A stretch of 39,637 bases of DNA. Origin: Akkermansiaceae bacterium (lineage in GTDB: Bacteria; Verrucomicrobiota; Verrucomicrobiia; Verrucomicrobiales; Akkermansiaceae). The notes below the pieces were generated by a model that did not search any database, was not told the origin of the DNA, and saw only the letters and a list, made by a program, of their open reading frames with translations. Position 1 is the stretch's first letter; each line of letters opens with the position of its first letter. The position numbers and the translations under genes are program-made. Where the stretch lies: positions 1 to 39,637 of the forward strand of contig JAKMGP010000098.1 in NCBI GenBank assembly GCA_022424905.1, given 5' to 3'. Positions 6,991-15,864 of the stretch are shown here, piece after piece.

Positions 6991-9432
6991 ATGCTCAACG
7001 ACAATATGAGTAACCTTCGACTCAAACTTCAGCGCAGTCTACTATTCGGACTTCTAGTCTGCGGAGCGCCTGCGCTTGCGCAAAATCCGGTTCTTTCAAA
7101 TGAGGCCGCAGCCAGATCCGCTGATGCTCGTGATGCTGGCTCACTTTTAGAGGAGGGCGATAATGCGTATCTTGAAAATGACTATAAATTGGCCATTAGT
7201 AAATATGCGGAGGCGCTCTCGAAGCTTCCCAAAGGAGCTAAGTCGATCGTTGGCATACGAGCGACTGCCGTCCAGCGATTTTCACAGGCTTCCTTGGTGC
7301 AAGCACAGGATTTGATGAAGAAGGGCGGGGTGACGAATGCACGGGCCTTGGTCAGAGATGCCCTCACCGTTGACCCAGACAATCCCCAACTTAAGTCGTT
7401 TTTGGCTAAGATGGATGATCCGATTCGCTATGAGTCAGCCTTGACTACCGAGCATAGTGAAAATGTCGCGAGAGTTCAAAGTCTTCTCGAAGAGGGGCAG
7501 AGTTATTATAATTTGGGGCAGTTTGATCGAGCCTCCATGACTTATGAAGACATTCTACGCATCGACCAATATAACAAGGCAGCTCGTCGGGGAAAGGAGA
7601 GGGTGATTGCTGCGAAGTCAGGTTATGCGGAAGCAGCCCGAGATCAGGCACGGGCAGAGATGTTAAAGAAGGTGGACGCGAGTTGGGAGCAGAAGATTGC
7701 CTCCCAATCCGGGGCTCCGATCGTCGGGGGGGATGATTTTGGGGCGATTGACCAGAGGGCCAATATCCAAGCCAAGTTGAACAGTATCAATGTTCCTGAG
7801 GTTCGCCTGAGCGGAGCAACCCTCGATGAGGCTGTCGATTTTTTGAGAGCCGTTTCCGTGCAAGCGGACAAGATGACATTGGACGAAGCTCAAAAAGGAG
7901 TTCCCTTTCTGATCCAGTTGGGAGACGAGTCCATGCCGGAGATTCAAAAAATTCGTGCTTCGCGGATCAACCTGACCCTTCGTAATGTCTCCTTGGCCGA
8001 AGTTTTGAAGCTAATTAATGAAGCTTCCGGCACTAGTTTCCGGGTGGACGATTTTGCGGTGGTGATTAATGCCGCGGGATTTTCGGACCCCACTTTGGTT
8101 CGCCGGGAATTTCGAGTTTCACCTGATTTTTTGACAAGTGGAGCGGTCGGTAAGGTCGAAGAGAATGAGGACCCCTTTGCCGCAAATGATCAAGAAGGGG
8201 GGCTGATTGCAAAGAAGCTTTCAGCAAAAGAAAAACTCCAGGATTTTGGGGTGAGTTTCCCGGACGGGTCGAGCGCTGCATACAATTCGAATACTAACAT
8301 GTTAATTGTCCGGAATACGGTGGCGAACATACAGCTTATCGAGGCGATCGTTGCTGACCTTGCAAAAAACGAGCCCTTGATCGTGACGGTGCGGACGACA
8401 ATTGTAGACATTGGTCAAGATCAACTCGATGAACTTGATTTTGATACGATGCTTGGCGAATTTAATGTTGGAGCTAATGGTATTCTCTCGGGAGGAACGA
8501 CGGGAACGGGCTCTCCAATTGCTGACATGATTGGGGGGCGTCCAGTCACCTCAGGAAATCGGAGCGGGCAGCTTGCTGGAACTACTGAAGGTTTGGATGC
8601 TTTGCTAAAGAGAGTGTCGCCACCGACTGCTTCAGGTGTATTATCAAGTGATGGCGCCGGAGGAGGAAGCGCGGATATTCGTCTACCGTCCACCCCGGAT
8701 ACTTCAGGAACAAGGGGGTCTGGAATTATTAGCCTGCGCGGGATTATCGATAATTCCGCTCACGAGATTTTAATGAGGGGGCTCTCCCAAAAGAAGGGTG
8801 TTGATGTTATGGTTCGTCCGGAAGTTGTGACTCGATCTGGTCAGAACGCGATTGTTCAGTCCGTGATAGAATTTCCTTATCCCGAAGATTTTGAGCCTCC
8901 TCAGATTCCGAATCAAGTTTCGGGTGGAGGGATCGTTACTCCCGCTACGCCAACAAATTTCACGACTCGAAATCTGGGAGTTACCCTTGAGGTTCTTCCT
9001 CAGGTTGGTCCAGATCGTAAGATTATCGAAGTTTCGGTGAATCCGGTGATTACTGACTTTGAAGGTTTCGTCAATTATGGAACTCCCATTGTTGGCTCGA
9101 GTAACACCGCAAGTATTGACTTTGTGAACCAGACGGTGGCTACCCGAAGCGTTTTCGGTGAGATCACTGCGAATGCGATTCTCAAGCCGCTTTTCAAAAC
9201 AACACGCGGAAACACCAGTGTTCGGGTCGTAGACGGGCAGACCGTAGTAATGGGTGGGCTTATCAAAGAAATTCGAAAAGAAATTCACGATAAAATTCCG
9301 ATTCTCGGTGAACTTCCTCTGGTCGGAAGAATCTTTCAAAGTAATGGGATTTCGGTTGAGAAACGCGCTGTGATCATTTTTGTAAATGTCGAATTGACTG
9401 ATCCCGCAGGAAAACCCTACCGCGATCGTTAA
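6991..9432 (+). CDS. TPR-containing secretin, Amuc_1098-like outer-membrane protein
   Basis: 813 aa from the ATG at 6991. An ATG at 7006 (MSNLRLKLQRS) is equally possible, and both give a Sec signal peptide ending GAPALAQ. After the signal come TPR-like helices (about 45-230), a secretin N-domain of STN type (from about 267, VPEVRLSGATLDEAVDFL), a second N-domain, a Gly/Ser/Thr-rich insertion (about 490-570), and the C-terminal secretin beta domain ending in PILGELPLVGRIFQ (about 770-785), the family hallmark. The EFPYPEDFEPPQIPNQ stretch resembles Amuc_1098-type pilus secretins. It would form a multimeric outer-membrane gate. The next gene starts on the last base of its stop codon. No pilin, GspE/PilB, PilM or GspF homologue lies beside it, so the substrate is unknown. 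Confidence 0.85.
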   Translation: MLNDNMSNLRLKLQRSLLFGLLVCGAPALAQNPVLSNEAAARSADARDAGSLLEEGDNAYLENDYKLAISKYAEALSKLPKGAKSIVGIRATAVQRFSQASLVQAQDLMKKGGVTNARALVRDALTVDPDNPQLKSFLAKMDDPIRYESALTTEHSENVARVQSLLEEGQSYYNLGQFDRASMTYEDILRIDQYNKAARRGKERVIAAKSGYAEAARDQARAEMLKKVDASWEQKIASQSGAPIVGGDDFGAIDQRANIQAKLNSINVPEVRLSGATLDEAVDFLRAVSVQADKMTLDEAQKGVPFLIQLGDESMPEIQKIRASRINLTLRNVSLAEVLKLINEASGTSFRVDDFAVVINAAGFSDPTLVRREFRVSPDFLTSGAVGKVEENEDPFAANDQEGGLIAKKLSAKEKLQDFGVSFPDGSSAAYNSNTNMLIVRNTVANIQLIEAIVADLAKNEPLIVTVRTTIVDIGQDQLDELDFDTMLGEFNVGANGILSGGTTGTGSPIADMIGGRPVTSGNRSGQLAGTTEGLDALLKRVSPPTASGVLSSDGAGGGSADIRLPSTPDTSGTRGSGIISLRGIIDNSAHEILMRGLSQKKGVDVMVRPEVVTRSGQNAIVQSVIEFPYPEDFEPPQIPNQVSGGGIVTPATPTNFTTRNLGVTLEVLPQVGPDRKIIEVSVNPVITDFEGFVNYGTPIVGSSNTASIDFVNQTVATRSVFGEITANAILKPLFKTTRGNTSVRVVDGQTVVMGGLIKEIRKEIHDKIPILGELPLVGRIFQSNGISVEKRAVIIFVNVELTDPAGKPYRDR

Positions 9433-11063
9433 TGAGCACGAACATCCCCCCCCGTTCTAGCCAAGGAAAGAATAGCCTAGATTCCGACCCGTTGGGCCCG
9501 GAGAAAGAGCAGTACTCGCTCGATGAAATGATGAAGGCGCTTCGTGATAAGGAGCGTGCAAAGGAGGCCCGAGGTGAGGTGGTGACTCGCTCTGATGGCA
9601 CGATTGCTCGAAAAGTGAAGCGTCGGAGACGTCGCTCGGAGCAAACAAGCGAAAATCACCCCGAGCGTGAGAAGAAGCGACTCCTCGTAAAGGTTGTTAT
9701 TGGCGCTACTCTCATCCTAGTTTTATTCCTGTCCGTTTTGTTTTTGATCTTGATGCAAAATAGTAAAGGTCATCGTGACAAACTTGCACAGAGAGCTTCC
9801 GAGTGGAGTGGCGCTGAGGTTGAGTTTAGGGGATTGAAGCGAATGCCGTTTTCTGTCTCTATGAAAGAGGCTGATTTCACATGGGATCAAAGCAACTTTG
9901 TTCGAAATTTGTCCCTGAATAATATCGAAGGGCATGTCCGATTCTTGAATTATTTGGGAGTTCGGCCCAGCGGGTTGCAAATAGGGGGAAGTAAGGGGCA
10001 GCTGAGGCTCGCTATGCCATCGACCACCGGAGATGGAAGTGATCCTCTGGATGAAGAGGATTTCCCATTCGATTTTGACGAATATTACTGTAACTCACTC
10101 GATGTTTTTTTTGGATCAGACGCTCCGATTGGTTTTAGGGAGATAGATGCTATTTTCTCCTATGCTGGGGATGGTGGTTTTCAAGTGACTCTTGATGAGG
10201 GAAGTTTTCGGGCTGATGGCTGGGAAGATTTCCCGGTTTCCAAAGGGGTGATGCGTTTCAAAGACGGTGTTTTGAGCTTAAAAGCTTTGTCGCTTAAGCA
10301 TCCTCCAAAGAGTGGAGTTTCTGTGGCATCTGAACTTAAATTGAGTGGAGAGGTCTTGATGGAAGCGGGGGAGAAATCGGAACTCGAAGTTTCAACAAAT
10401 CAATTTCCGATGGAAGTATTAATAGGAAAGCGGCTAGCGCGCTTTTTTAGTGGTTCGGTCGTCTCATCATCCGGGAAGGTTCAATTTACGGTTGGGAACG
10501 ATTACTTTGATGAGGTTGAAATTAGGCTAAAAGCAAGCGCTGCTAAGATAAAGCGACTGCCATTTTTGGTGAACCTCCATTCTTTATTTCCAAATCATAA
10601 TTTGGATATTCTGGAGTTCCACGAGGGTATTAATAGTTCGCAGATCACTGGGACGGTGAGAGTGAAGCCGGAAGGTGTAGCATTGGAGAATTTTCAATGC
10701 GCTGAGAAAGGAAAGGTCTACTTAAGTGGTAGCTTGCTTATTGCAAATGATGGGAGAATTAGCGGGCGTTTTGAAATTTCCATAAATCGTTTCTATCTTT
10801 CTAGTCAGGAACGCTTCAAGTCCAGCCCTCATCTAGTAGGTTCGGATACAACCGGGGTCGTTACTTTTAGCTTTGACGTCGGTGGCACAGTTGACCGGCC
10901 CACCGATACCTTTCTTCAGGTGATTGGTGTGGATTCTAAGACCCTTCAGGTCGACGATCCAATTAACGGATCAAAGGATAAGATCTGGGAAAATCTTCTC
11001 AACCCCCTCGAAGAAAAAGTCCCCTTAGATCCAGATGTTTTAAAACCACTTAACGTCGAATAG
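9432..11063 (+). CDS. Single-pass membrane protein with AsmA-like periplasmic region
   Basis: 543 aa. The ATG shares its first base with the secretin stop (TAATG), so translation is probably coupled. Residues 1-80 are charged and cytoplasmic, with a very basic KVKRRRRRSE patch near 61-70. One transmembrane helix follows (about 85-108, LVKVVIGATLILVLFLSVLF). The remaining 430 residues are periplasmic and beta-rich, with AsmA/YhjG-like features: EVEFRGLKRMPFSVSMKEADF near the start, a late GRISGRFEISINRF segment, and a terminal FDVGGTVDRPTD. AsmA-like proteins bridge the envelope or help outer-membrane biogenesis. Between a secretin and an ATPase, this one could link cytoplasmic ATP use to the outer-membrane channel, which is inference. 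The AsmA assignment is by eye and needs a profile search. Confidence 0.7.
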   Translation: MSTNIPPRSSQGKNSLDSDPLGPEKEQYSLDEMMKALRDKERAKEARGEVVTRSDGTIARKVKRRRRRSEQTSENHPEREKKRLLVKVVIGATLILVLFLSVLFLILMQNSKGHRDKLAQRASEWSGAEVEFRGLKRMPFSVSMKEADFTWDQSNFVRNLSLNNIEGHVRFLNYLGVRPSGLQIGGSKGQLRLAMPSTTGDGSDPLDEEDFPFDFDEYYCNSLDVFFGSDAPIGFREIDAIFSYAGDGGFQVTLDEGSFRADGWEDFPVSKGVMRFKDGVLSLKALSLKHPPKSGVSVASELKLSGEVLMEAGEKSELEVSTNQFPMEVLIGKRLARFFSGSVVSSSGKVQFTVGNDYFDEVEIRLKASAAKIKRLPFLVNLHSLFPNHNLDILEFHEGINSSQITGTVRVKPEGVALENFQCAEKGKVYLSGSLLIANDGRISGRFEISINRFYLSSQERFKSSPHLVGSDTTGVVTFSFDVGGTVDRPTDTFLQVIGVDSKTLQVDDPINGSKDKIWENLLNPLEEKVPLDPDVLKPLNVE

Positions 11064-11115
11064 GTTAGTTTTTTCTTCTTGGATTTGCCTCTAGCAGTTA
11101 ATACTGCGTGCTGAG

Positions 11116-12657
11116 ATGAATAACCCTTTCACTTCTAACTTTGAATCATTTGAGGGTCCGATGAGCCCGCTTGTCAAAGATTTGCATGGGGACAAGTTTG
11201 ACCAATTGAAAGGGCTAATAAGTGGCGAAGAGGGTGTTCTAGTTTCTCTTCGTGCTCCCCGGGCAGGATATGGGAAGACAATGCTTCTTTCTCGGCTGCG
11301 CGAAGAAATGCGAGATGTTTCTGTGATGGTTCCTATTGATCTTTCAGCCGATTCGAGAATCAGTGAGAAAGATATTTTGGTGCGGCTTCTGGACCAGTTT
11401 ACTTCTGTGCTGCCGGGTAAAGTAAATCTTACTAGATTAGATTTTAGTGTGCGTCGTATTTTGGCGAATGCCTTGATACCGCTGGTGGAATCAGGCGAGG
11501 TTCCGAGCCCAAATCGAACAGACTCGCTGCGTAGTCTGCGTGAAAGCCCAGAGCAAGTTTTTGATTTTCATAAGGATTCAGCGGCCGTTGCACAGTGGGT
11601 CCGGAATCAATTTCTGACTCTCTCGCCCCGGTTTGTATCGGTCATTGGCCAAAGGTGTGGGGGAGTGACGAGTGATTTGTCACAATGGTTTTCTGCCTTA
11701 TCACAGTTCGCTATGGCGCCTGTTGAGGAACGGAATAGGAATCAGGAGTTTCTTAGTGAGATTGGTTGGCAAGGGGGTCAATTTAGGGAGGGAATCAGCT
11801 GCCATGGAGCGCTTACGTCTTTTCTGAAATTAATGACAATAACCGAGAATATTGTTCTGGTTGTTGATGAGATGGATGGCTTGTTTTGCGATAGTGAAGC
11901 GGCGCTGCGTGTTGCAAATGCACTTATTGGTCTAAGGCAGGCAGCGCCTCGTATTAAGGTGATTTTTTCAGTGAACGATGATGTTTGGGAATCTACTTTT
12001 TCCCGCAGGATTCCACTTGGTATGCAGGATCGGTTCGAAGATTCGGTAATTCGGTTGCAGCCCCTTGACGAGGGGCATGTGTCAGAGCTCTTGAGAGTTC
12101 GTTATGCTGGTGAAGTGAAGGGCCTTCGCCAAAAGCTCGACTTAAATGATGGAGATTTATATCCTAGAGCTATATTGCGAGCTGCACGCGATGTTATAGA
12201 CTCGCAGACGATATCAAACAAACTTGTAGCGGAACAGCGAGAGACGCTCGATGGGAATTCATACCAAACCAAGGATATTGGTTTTGCTGAATTTCTATCG
12301 GAGAAGGTTGTTGAGACTGACTTGACGGAATCGGGAAGGCCTGATGTTCCATTTGCCAATCCGATTGTGAAGAATAAGTATCCTCCCAGAGTTGTTCGAA
12401 GGATTACGATTCCTCGTAAGTATTTAGTTGAGCGGATTCGCCAGGAAAGTGATTCTGTTCGTGTTCCTCCCGCACCACCGTTGCATACTTCATTCGAAAG
12501 TCCTTTTCGGCTTGCTGATTCTTCCAAGTTGGTGGGAGGGGAGACTGGCAGGAGCTCGACTTCGGGTCCTGCTAACGAAAATGAATTTTCTTCCAAACCT
12601 GGTGCCGATGACAGTGACAGTATCGACGAATTACTTCGTAAATTTCGCGAGAGGTAA
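11116..12657 (+). CDS. Cytosolic P-loop (AAA-like) ATPase of the secretin operon
   Basis: 513 aa, no signal or membrane segment. Residues 48-55 read PRAGYGKT, a Walker A motif with proline in place of the usual first glycine. Walker B is IVLVVDEMDG (246-255) with the D251-E252 pair. A SVNDD segment (sensor 1-like) and a later RAILRAARDVID helix fit an AAA/STAND-type ATPase rather than a GspE/PilT secretion ATPase. The last 120 or so residues are Pro/Ser-rich and look disordered. It starts 52 bases after the AsmA-like gene and is read as the third gene of the secretin operon. By loose analogy with GspA/ExeA, an AAA ATPase that helps secretins assemble, it might power assembly or gating. GspA's membrane and peptidoglycan-binding parts are missing here. 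Confidence 0.7.
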   Translation: MNNPFTSNFESFEGPMSPLVKDLHGDKFDQLKGLISGEEGVLVSLRAPRAGYGKTMLLSRLREEMRDVSVMVPIDLSADSRISEKDILVRLLDQFTSVLPGKVNLTRLDFSVRRILANALIPLVESGEVPSPNRTDSLRSLRESPEQVFDFHKDSAAVAQWVRNQFLTLSPRFVSVIGQRCGGVTSDLSQWFSALSQFAMAPVEERNRNQEFLSEIGWQGGQFREGISCHGALTSFLKLMTITENIVLVVDEMDGLFCDSEAALRVANALIGLRQAAPRIKVIFSVNDDVWESTFSRRIPLGMQDRFEDSVIRLQPLDEGHVSELLRVRYAGEVKGLRQKLDLNDGDLYPRAILRAARDVIDSQTISNKLVAEQRETLDGNSYQTKDIGFAEFLSEKVVETDLTESGRPDVPFANPIVKNKYPPRVVRRITIPRKYLVERIRQESDSVRVPPAPPLHTSFESPFRLADSSKLVGGETGRSSTSGPANENEFSSKPGADDSDSIDELLRKFRER

Positions 12658-12676
12658 GATGTTCATGATCTGACTA

Positions 12677-13303
12677 TTAGTGGAAAATCTTCTGGAGGGA
12701 CTCCGTCATGAGTTTTTTTATTTCCTCCGTTGAAATAGCACGATTTAGTTCGCTTTCGATACAGGTCATGGCTACGCCATCGATGCCGCAAGGGGTGATC
12801 ACCTGAAATGGCGCGAGTGATGTTTTTTGAACGTTTAAGGCAAGCCCATGAAGGGTGATCCATGAGCGGACACCGACTCCCAGCGAAGCAATTTTCCGGT
12901 CTTCCACCCACACTCCGGTTTGCCCTTCTTTCCGAACCGCGGGGATGCCAAGAATTTCGAGAGAAATTATTATGGCCTCTTCCAAGTTTCTAAGATGAAG
13001 GTGAAGATCCTTTATTCGTTGGGTAAGATCGAGAATTGCATAGCACACAAGTTGACCTGGGCCATGGAAAGTTCCTTGTCCACCACGATTGATCTCAACG
13101 ACTTGATGAGGGAGATGTCTGTGGACTCTCAGGCTGGATTTGTTGCGAGTCCGGCCGATCGTGTAAACAGGAGCATGTTCGAGCAACAGAATGGTGTCCC
13201 CGATTTCTTGATCCCGGCGACGTTGCACAAGATCTTCCTGAAGATCCCAAACCTCTTGAAAATCTAAATCAGCTCCAAGATCTTGAAACGTTAGGGGTTT
13301 CAT
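12677..13303 (-). CDS. lipB: Octanoyl-[acyl-carrier-protein]:protein octanoyltransferase
   Basis: 208 aa. LipB moves octanoate from ACP to lipoyl domains of 2-oxoacid dehydrogenases and GcvH, the first step of lipoate synthesis. Visible motifs are LLLEHAPVYTIGR, GGQGTFHGPGQLVCY (substrate loop), KIASLGVGVRSWITLHG with the catalytic lysine, and TPCGIDG with the catalytic cysteine. The start is set at the ATG at 13303 because its ATGA overlaps the polX stop codon and puts LTFQDLG at the normal LipB N-terminus. A longer ORF to 13384 would add 27 unrelated residues inside polX. No lipA is nearby. It converges with the ATPase gene, 19 bases apart. Confidence 0.93.
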   Translation of the reverse strand: MKPLTFQDLGADLDFQEVWDLQEDLVQRRRDQEIGDTILLLEHAPVYTIGRTRNKSSLRVHRHLPHQVVEINRGGQGTFHGPGQLVCYAILDLTQRIKDLHLHLRNLEEAIIISLEILGIPAVRKEGQTGVWVEDRKIASLGVGVRSWITLHGLALNVQKTSLAPFQVITPCGIDGVAMTCIESELNRAISTEEIKKLMTESLQKIFH

Positions 13304-15033
13304 CGCATTGATTTGGGTAATTTCAACCAAGCTTGGATTTCGGTAAGTGATTGGCAGTTCAGAACATCCTTTCGGCGCAGCCATCCTTTGCGAGCGAGTC
13401 GCACTCCATAGGCTAGGAATTGTAGTTGTCCGGTTGAGTGGGCATCGGGATTGATTGAGGTTAGGATGTTTTTGTCACGGGCGCGATGCCACCAACGCCA
13501 GTCCATATCGAGACGCCAAGGATTACAGTTGAGTTCAATAATTGTTTTTGTCTCAGCTGCGCAGTCGATGATTTTCTCCATGTTTACGGAATAAGGATCA
13601 CGCTTAAGTAGAAGACGTCCAGTGACGTGGCCAAGCATAGTGACGTAATCATTCTCCATCGCCCTGATTAAACGGCTGGTCATTTCTTTTTCGGGGAGAT
13701 TGAAAACGTTGTGGATGGAGGCGACGCAGTAGTCGAGTTCGGCGAGTAAATCATCATGGAAGTCCAATGAACCATCTTTGAGAATATCAACCTCCGAACC
13801 TGCAAGGAGAGCGAAATTTTCGAATTTGGTGTTGATTGTTCTAATCTCTTCAATCTGTTGAATAAGCCGTTTTTCGTTAAGTCCGTTGGCTTGGAAGGAT
13901 GACTTGGAGTGGTCGGCAATCCCTAAATATTGAAGGCCATGGTCTTGCGCGGCAGTGGCCATCTCCTCAAGAGTGTTTTTTCCGTCGGAAGCAATAGTGT
14001 GGTTATGAAATGTCCCTCGGAGCTGGGTGAGTTTGACAAGGTCTGGGAGATTTGCGTCGCAAGCGGCTTCGATTTCACCCCGGTTTTCTCTGAGCTCTGG
14101 TGCGATCCAATCGAGGCCCAGAGCTTCGTAGATATCAATTTCCTCCCCAACTTTAGGGATCTCTCCTTCGCCAGTGAAGTCATATTCATTAAGGGATAGG
14201 CCTTTTTTCAACGCCAGTGAACGAAGGGCGACATTGTGCTCTTTGCTACCAGTGAAATACTGGAGAGCGAAAGGGAAATGGTCATTACTGACAGCTCGGA
14301 GATCACATTGAAGCCCGTTGTCTAGCCGAACCGATGCCTTTGTGTCTCCTTGAACAATGACTTCGTTAACTTCAGGGAAGTCACTGAAGAATTTAGTGAG
14401 CTCAGCAGGTTCTTTAGTGGCAACTAAGAAGTCGAGGTCGTGGAGAGTTTCTTTGGCACGACGGTAGGAGCCAGCAATGGCGGAGCGACTGACCTTAGGG
14501 TGCTCACGGAGTCGTTCGAGTAAAGTCTCTGCAAGAGGTGCCACTTCGCCGAGTCGAAAGCGGTCGGCGAATTTCGCTCGGTTTTCGATAGCGCTGAGGA
14601 TCTTTTCTACAGTTTTGGATCCGAAACCTGAAAGATTGGCGATTTCCGCTCCTTGGCAAGCTTCCTTGAGTTGGGGAATCGAAGATATTCCGAGTTCGTC
14701 ATAAAGGGCTTTAATTTTCTTGGGCCCGAGTCCTTGCAATTCAAAAAGCTCAAAAAGGGTTGGGGGAAATTCGGCACGGAGATTCTCGAAGTATTCCAGC
14801 TTTCCAGTCGATGCTAATTCATTTAGTTTTTGTTGAAGGGCATCACCGATTCCTTTGATTCCTTTGAGATCGTTTCTAGCAGCGCGTTCAACGATGTCGC
14901 CATCAAAGTTTTGCACCACTTCGGCACCATTTCGATAAGCCCTTGTCTTGAATGGATTTTCGCCTTTGAGCTCCAGCAAGAGGGCAATTTCCTCAAGTGT
15001 GTTTACGAGTGATTCTCGGGTGACGTCCGGCAT
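13300..15033 (-). CDS. polX: PolX-type DNA polymerase / PHP-domain nuclease
   Basis: 577 aa, the normal length for bacterial PolX. Domain order: helix-hairpin-helix segments (about 55-150, with GIKGIGDALQQKL and LQGLGPKKIKALY); a family X nucleotidyltransferase palm with GS (188-189) and catalytic aspartates D199, D201 and D244; and a C-terminal PHP domain from about residue 340 with FHNHTIASDG, GIADHS, GSEVDI, ASIHN and PDAH metal ligands. All catalytic aspartates and PHP histidines I can see are present, so both gap-filling synthesis and 3'-5' exonuclease/AP-endonuclease activity in base excision repair are expected. It overlaps lipB by 4 bases. The 82-base spacer to the divergent TPR gene must hold both promoters. 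Confidence 0.93.
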   Translation of the reverse strand: MPDVTRESLVNTLEEIALLLELKGENPFKTRAYRNGAEVVQNFDGDIVERAARNDLKGIKGIGDALQQKLNELASTGKLEYFENLRAEFPPTLFELFELQGLGPKKIKALYDELGISSIPQLKEACQGAEIANLSGFGSKTVEKILSAIENRAKFADRFRLGEVAPLAETLLERLREHPKVSRSAIAGSYRRAKETLHDLDFLVATKEPAELTKFFSDFPEVNEVIVQGDTKASVRLDNGLQCDLRAVSNDHFPFALQYFTGSKEHNVALRSLALKKGLSLNEYDFTGEGEIPKVGEEIDIYEALGLDWIAPELRENRGEIEAACDANLPDLVKLTQLRGTFHNHTIASDGKNTLEEMATAAQDHGLQYLGIADHSKSSFQANGLNEKRLIQQIEEIRTINTKFENFALLAGSEVDILKDGSLDFHDDLLAELDYCVASIHNVFNLPEKEMTSRLIRAMENDYVTMLGHVTGRLLLKRDPYSVNMEKIIDCAAETKTIIELNCNPWRLDMDWRWWHRARDKNILTSINPDAHSTGQLQFLAYGVRLARKGWLRRKDVLNCQSLTEIQAWLKLPKSMR

Positions 15034-15115
15034 CTTCTTTCAAGATGCTATGATGACAGCGATTTGCAAGACTAAGGCCTTCGCGAAACGGGTCGAATCT
15101 GCTACCCCTTCGCTC

Positions 15116-15799
15116 ATGAGCACCCCGAATTTGAAGTATTACAACGCCGCCATTAACGCAGCTCAATCCGGTGATATTCCCGCAGCCCGGACCGCAATTG
15201 AATCTGCTCTCACCGAGGATCCAAACGATGTTCAGAGTTGGCAACTTTATGGTGTGGTCCTGAATGCCCTCGGAGAAACTGAAAAGGCCGAAAAAGCTGT
15301 AGCGAAAGTAAAAGAGCTAGGGGTAAGTGAAGCGGATGAATTGATCATGAAGGCGGCCGATGCGATCGGTCAGAATAAGTTTGGCGTGGCAATTACCTGT
15401 TATGAAGATGCCCTTGAGCTGGAACCCAACCGTCCAGAAGTCTATATCAGCTATGCTTTGGCGCTTATGCAAGGCAACTATCCTTCCGATGCTGAAAAGG
15501 CTGCTAATAAGGCTGTTGAAATGGCTCCAGATGATGCTTCGGCTTGGTATGCTAAAGGCCGGATTCAAAGACTGCGCGGGCATAAGGTTGAGGCGCTTGC
15601 TAGCTTAAAAAAAGCAATTGAGCTCCAGGGGACTTTGGTTCTAGCTCGTTACGAGTGTGGAATGATCCTCGCCGAAATGGGGGAGTTGGAGGCGGCCCTT
15701 GAGTGCTTTGAACAAGTGTTGGCAGACCATCCTGAGGATCAAAATGCAATTGAGGCGAAAGCTGCTATTTTGGCCAAGATGGAAGAATTAAATTCTTAG
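15116..15799 (+). CDS. Tetratricopeptide repeat protein
   Basis: 227 aa from the ATG at 15116. Further in-frame ATGs upstream would add a basic tail reaching into the polX start. The protein is made almost wholly of TPR units, about six helix pairs such as SWQLYGVVLNALGETEKAEK, VYISYALALMQGNYPSDAEK and ARYECGMILAEMGELEAALE. There is no signal peptide or transmembrane helix, so it is probably a cytosolic scaffold. It sits 65 bases before the branched-chain aminotransferase and may be co-transcribed with it, but nothing suggests a specific partner. Confidence 0.82.
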   Translation: MSTPNLKYYNAAINAAQSGDIPAARTAIESALTEDPNDVQSWQLYGVVLNALGETEKAEKAVAKVKELGVSEADELIMKAADAIGQNKFGVAITCYEDALELEPNRPEVYISYALALMQGNYPSDAEKAANKAVEMAPDDASAWYAKGRIQRLRGHKVEALASLKKAIELQGTLVLARYECGMILAEMGELEAALECFEQVLADHPEDQNAIEAKAAILAKMEELNS

Positions 15800-15864
15800 T
15801 TGATAAGGATTGCATGCCGGTGTCTGAAAGGCAGGATGCGCAAAGCATCAATAAAAGCAAAATT

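Noticed and set aside
8770-9339. A 189-residue minus-strand ORF opposite the secretin C-terminus
   Set aside because: It is antisense to the most conserved part of the secretin and shows no domain.
13304-13384. Extension of lipB upstream to 13384
   Set aside because: The extra 27 residues lie within polX and do not match LipB; the ATGA overlap at 13300-13303 is typical coupling.
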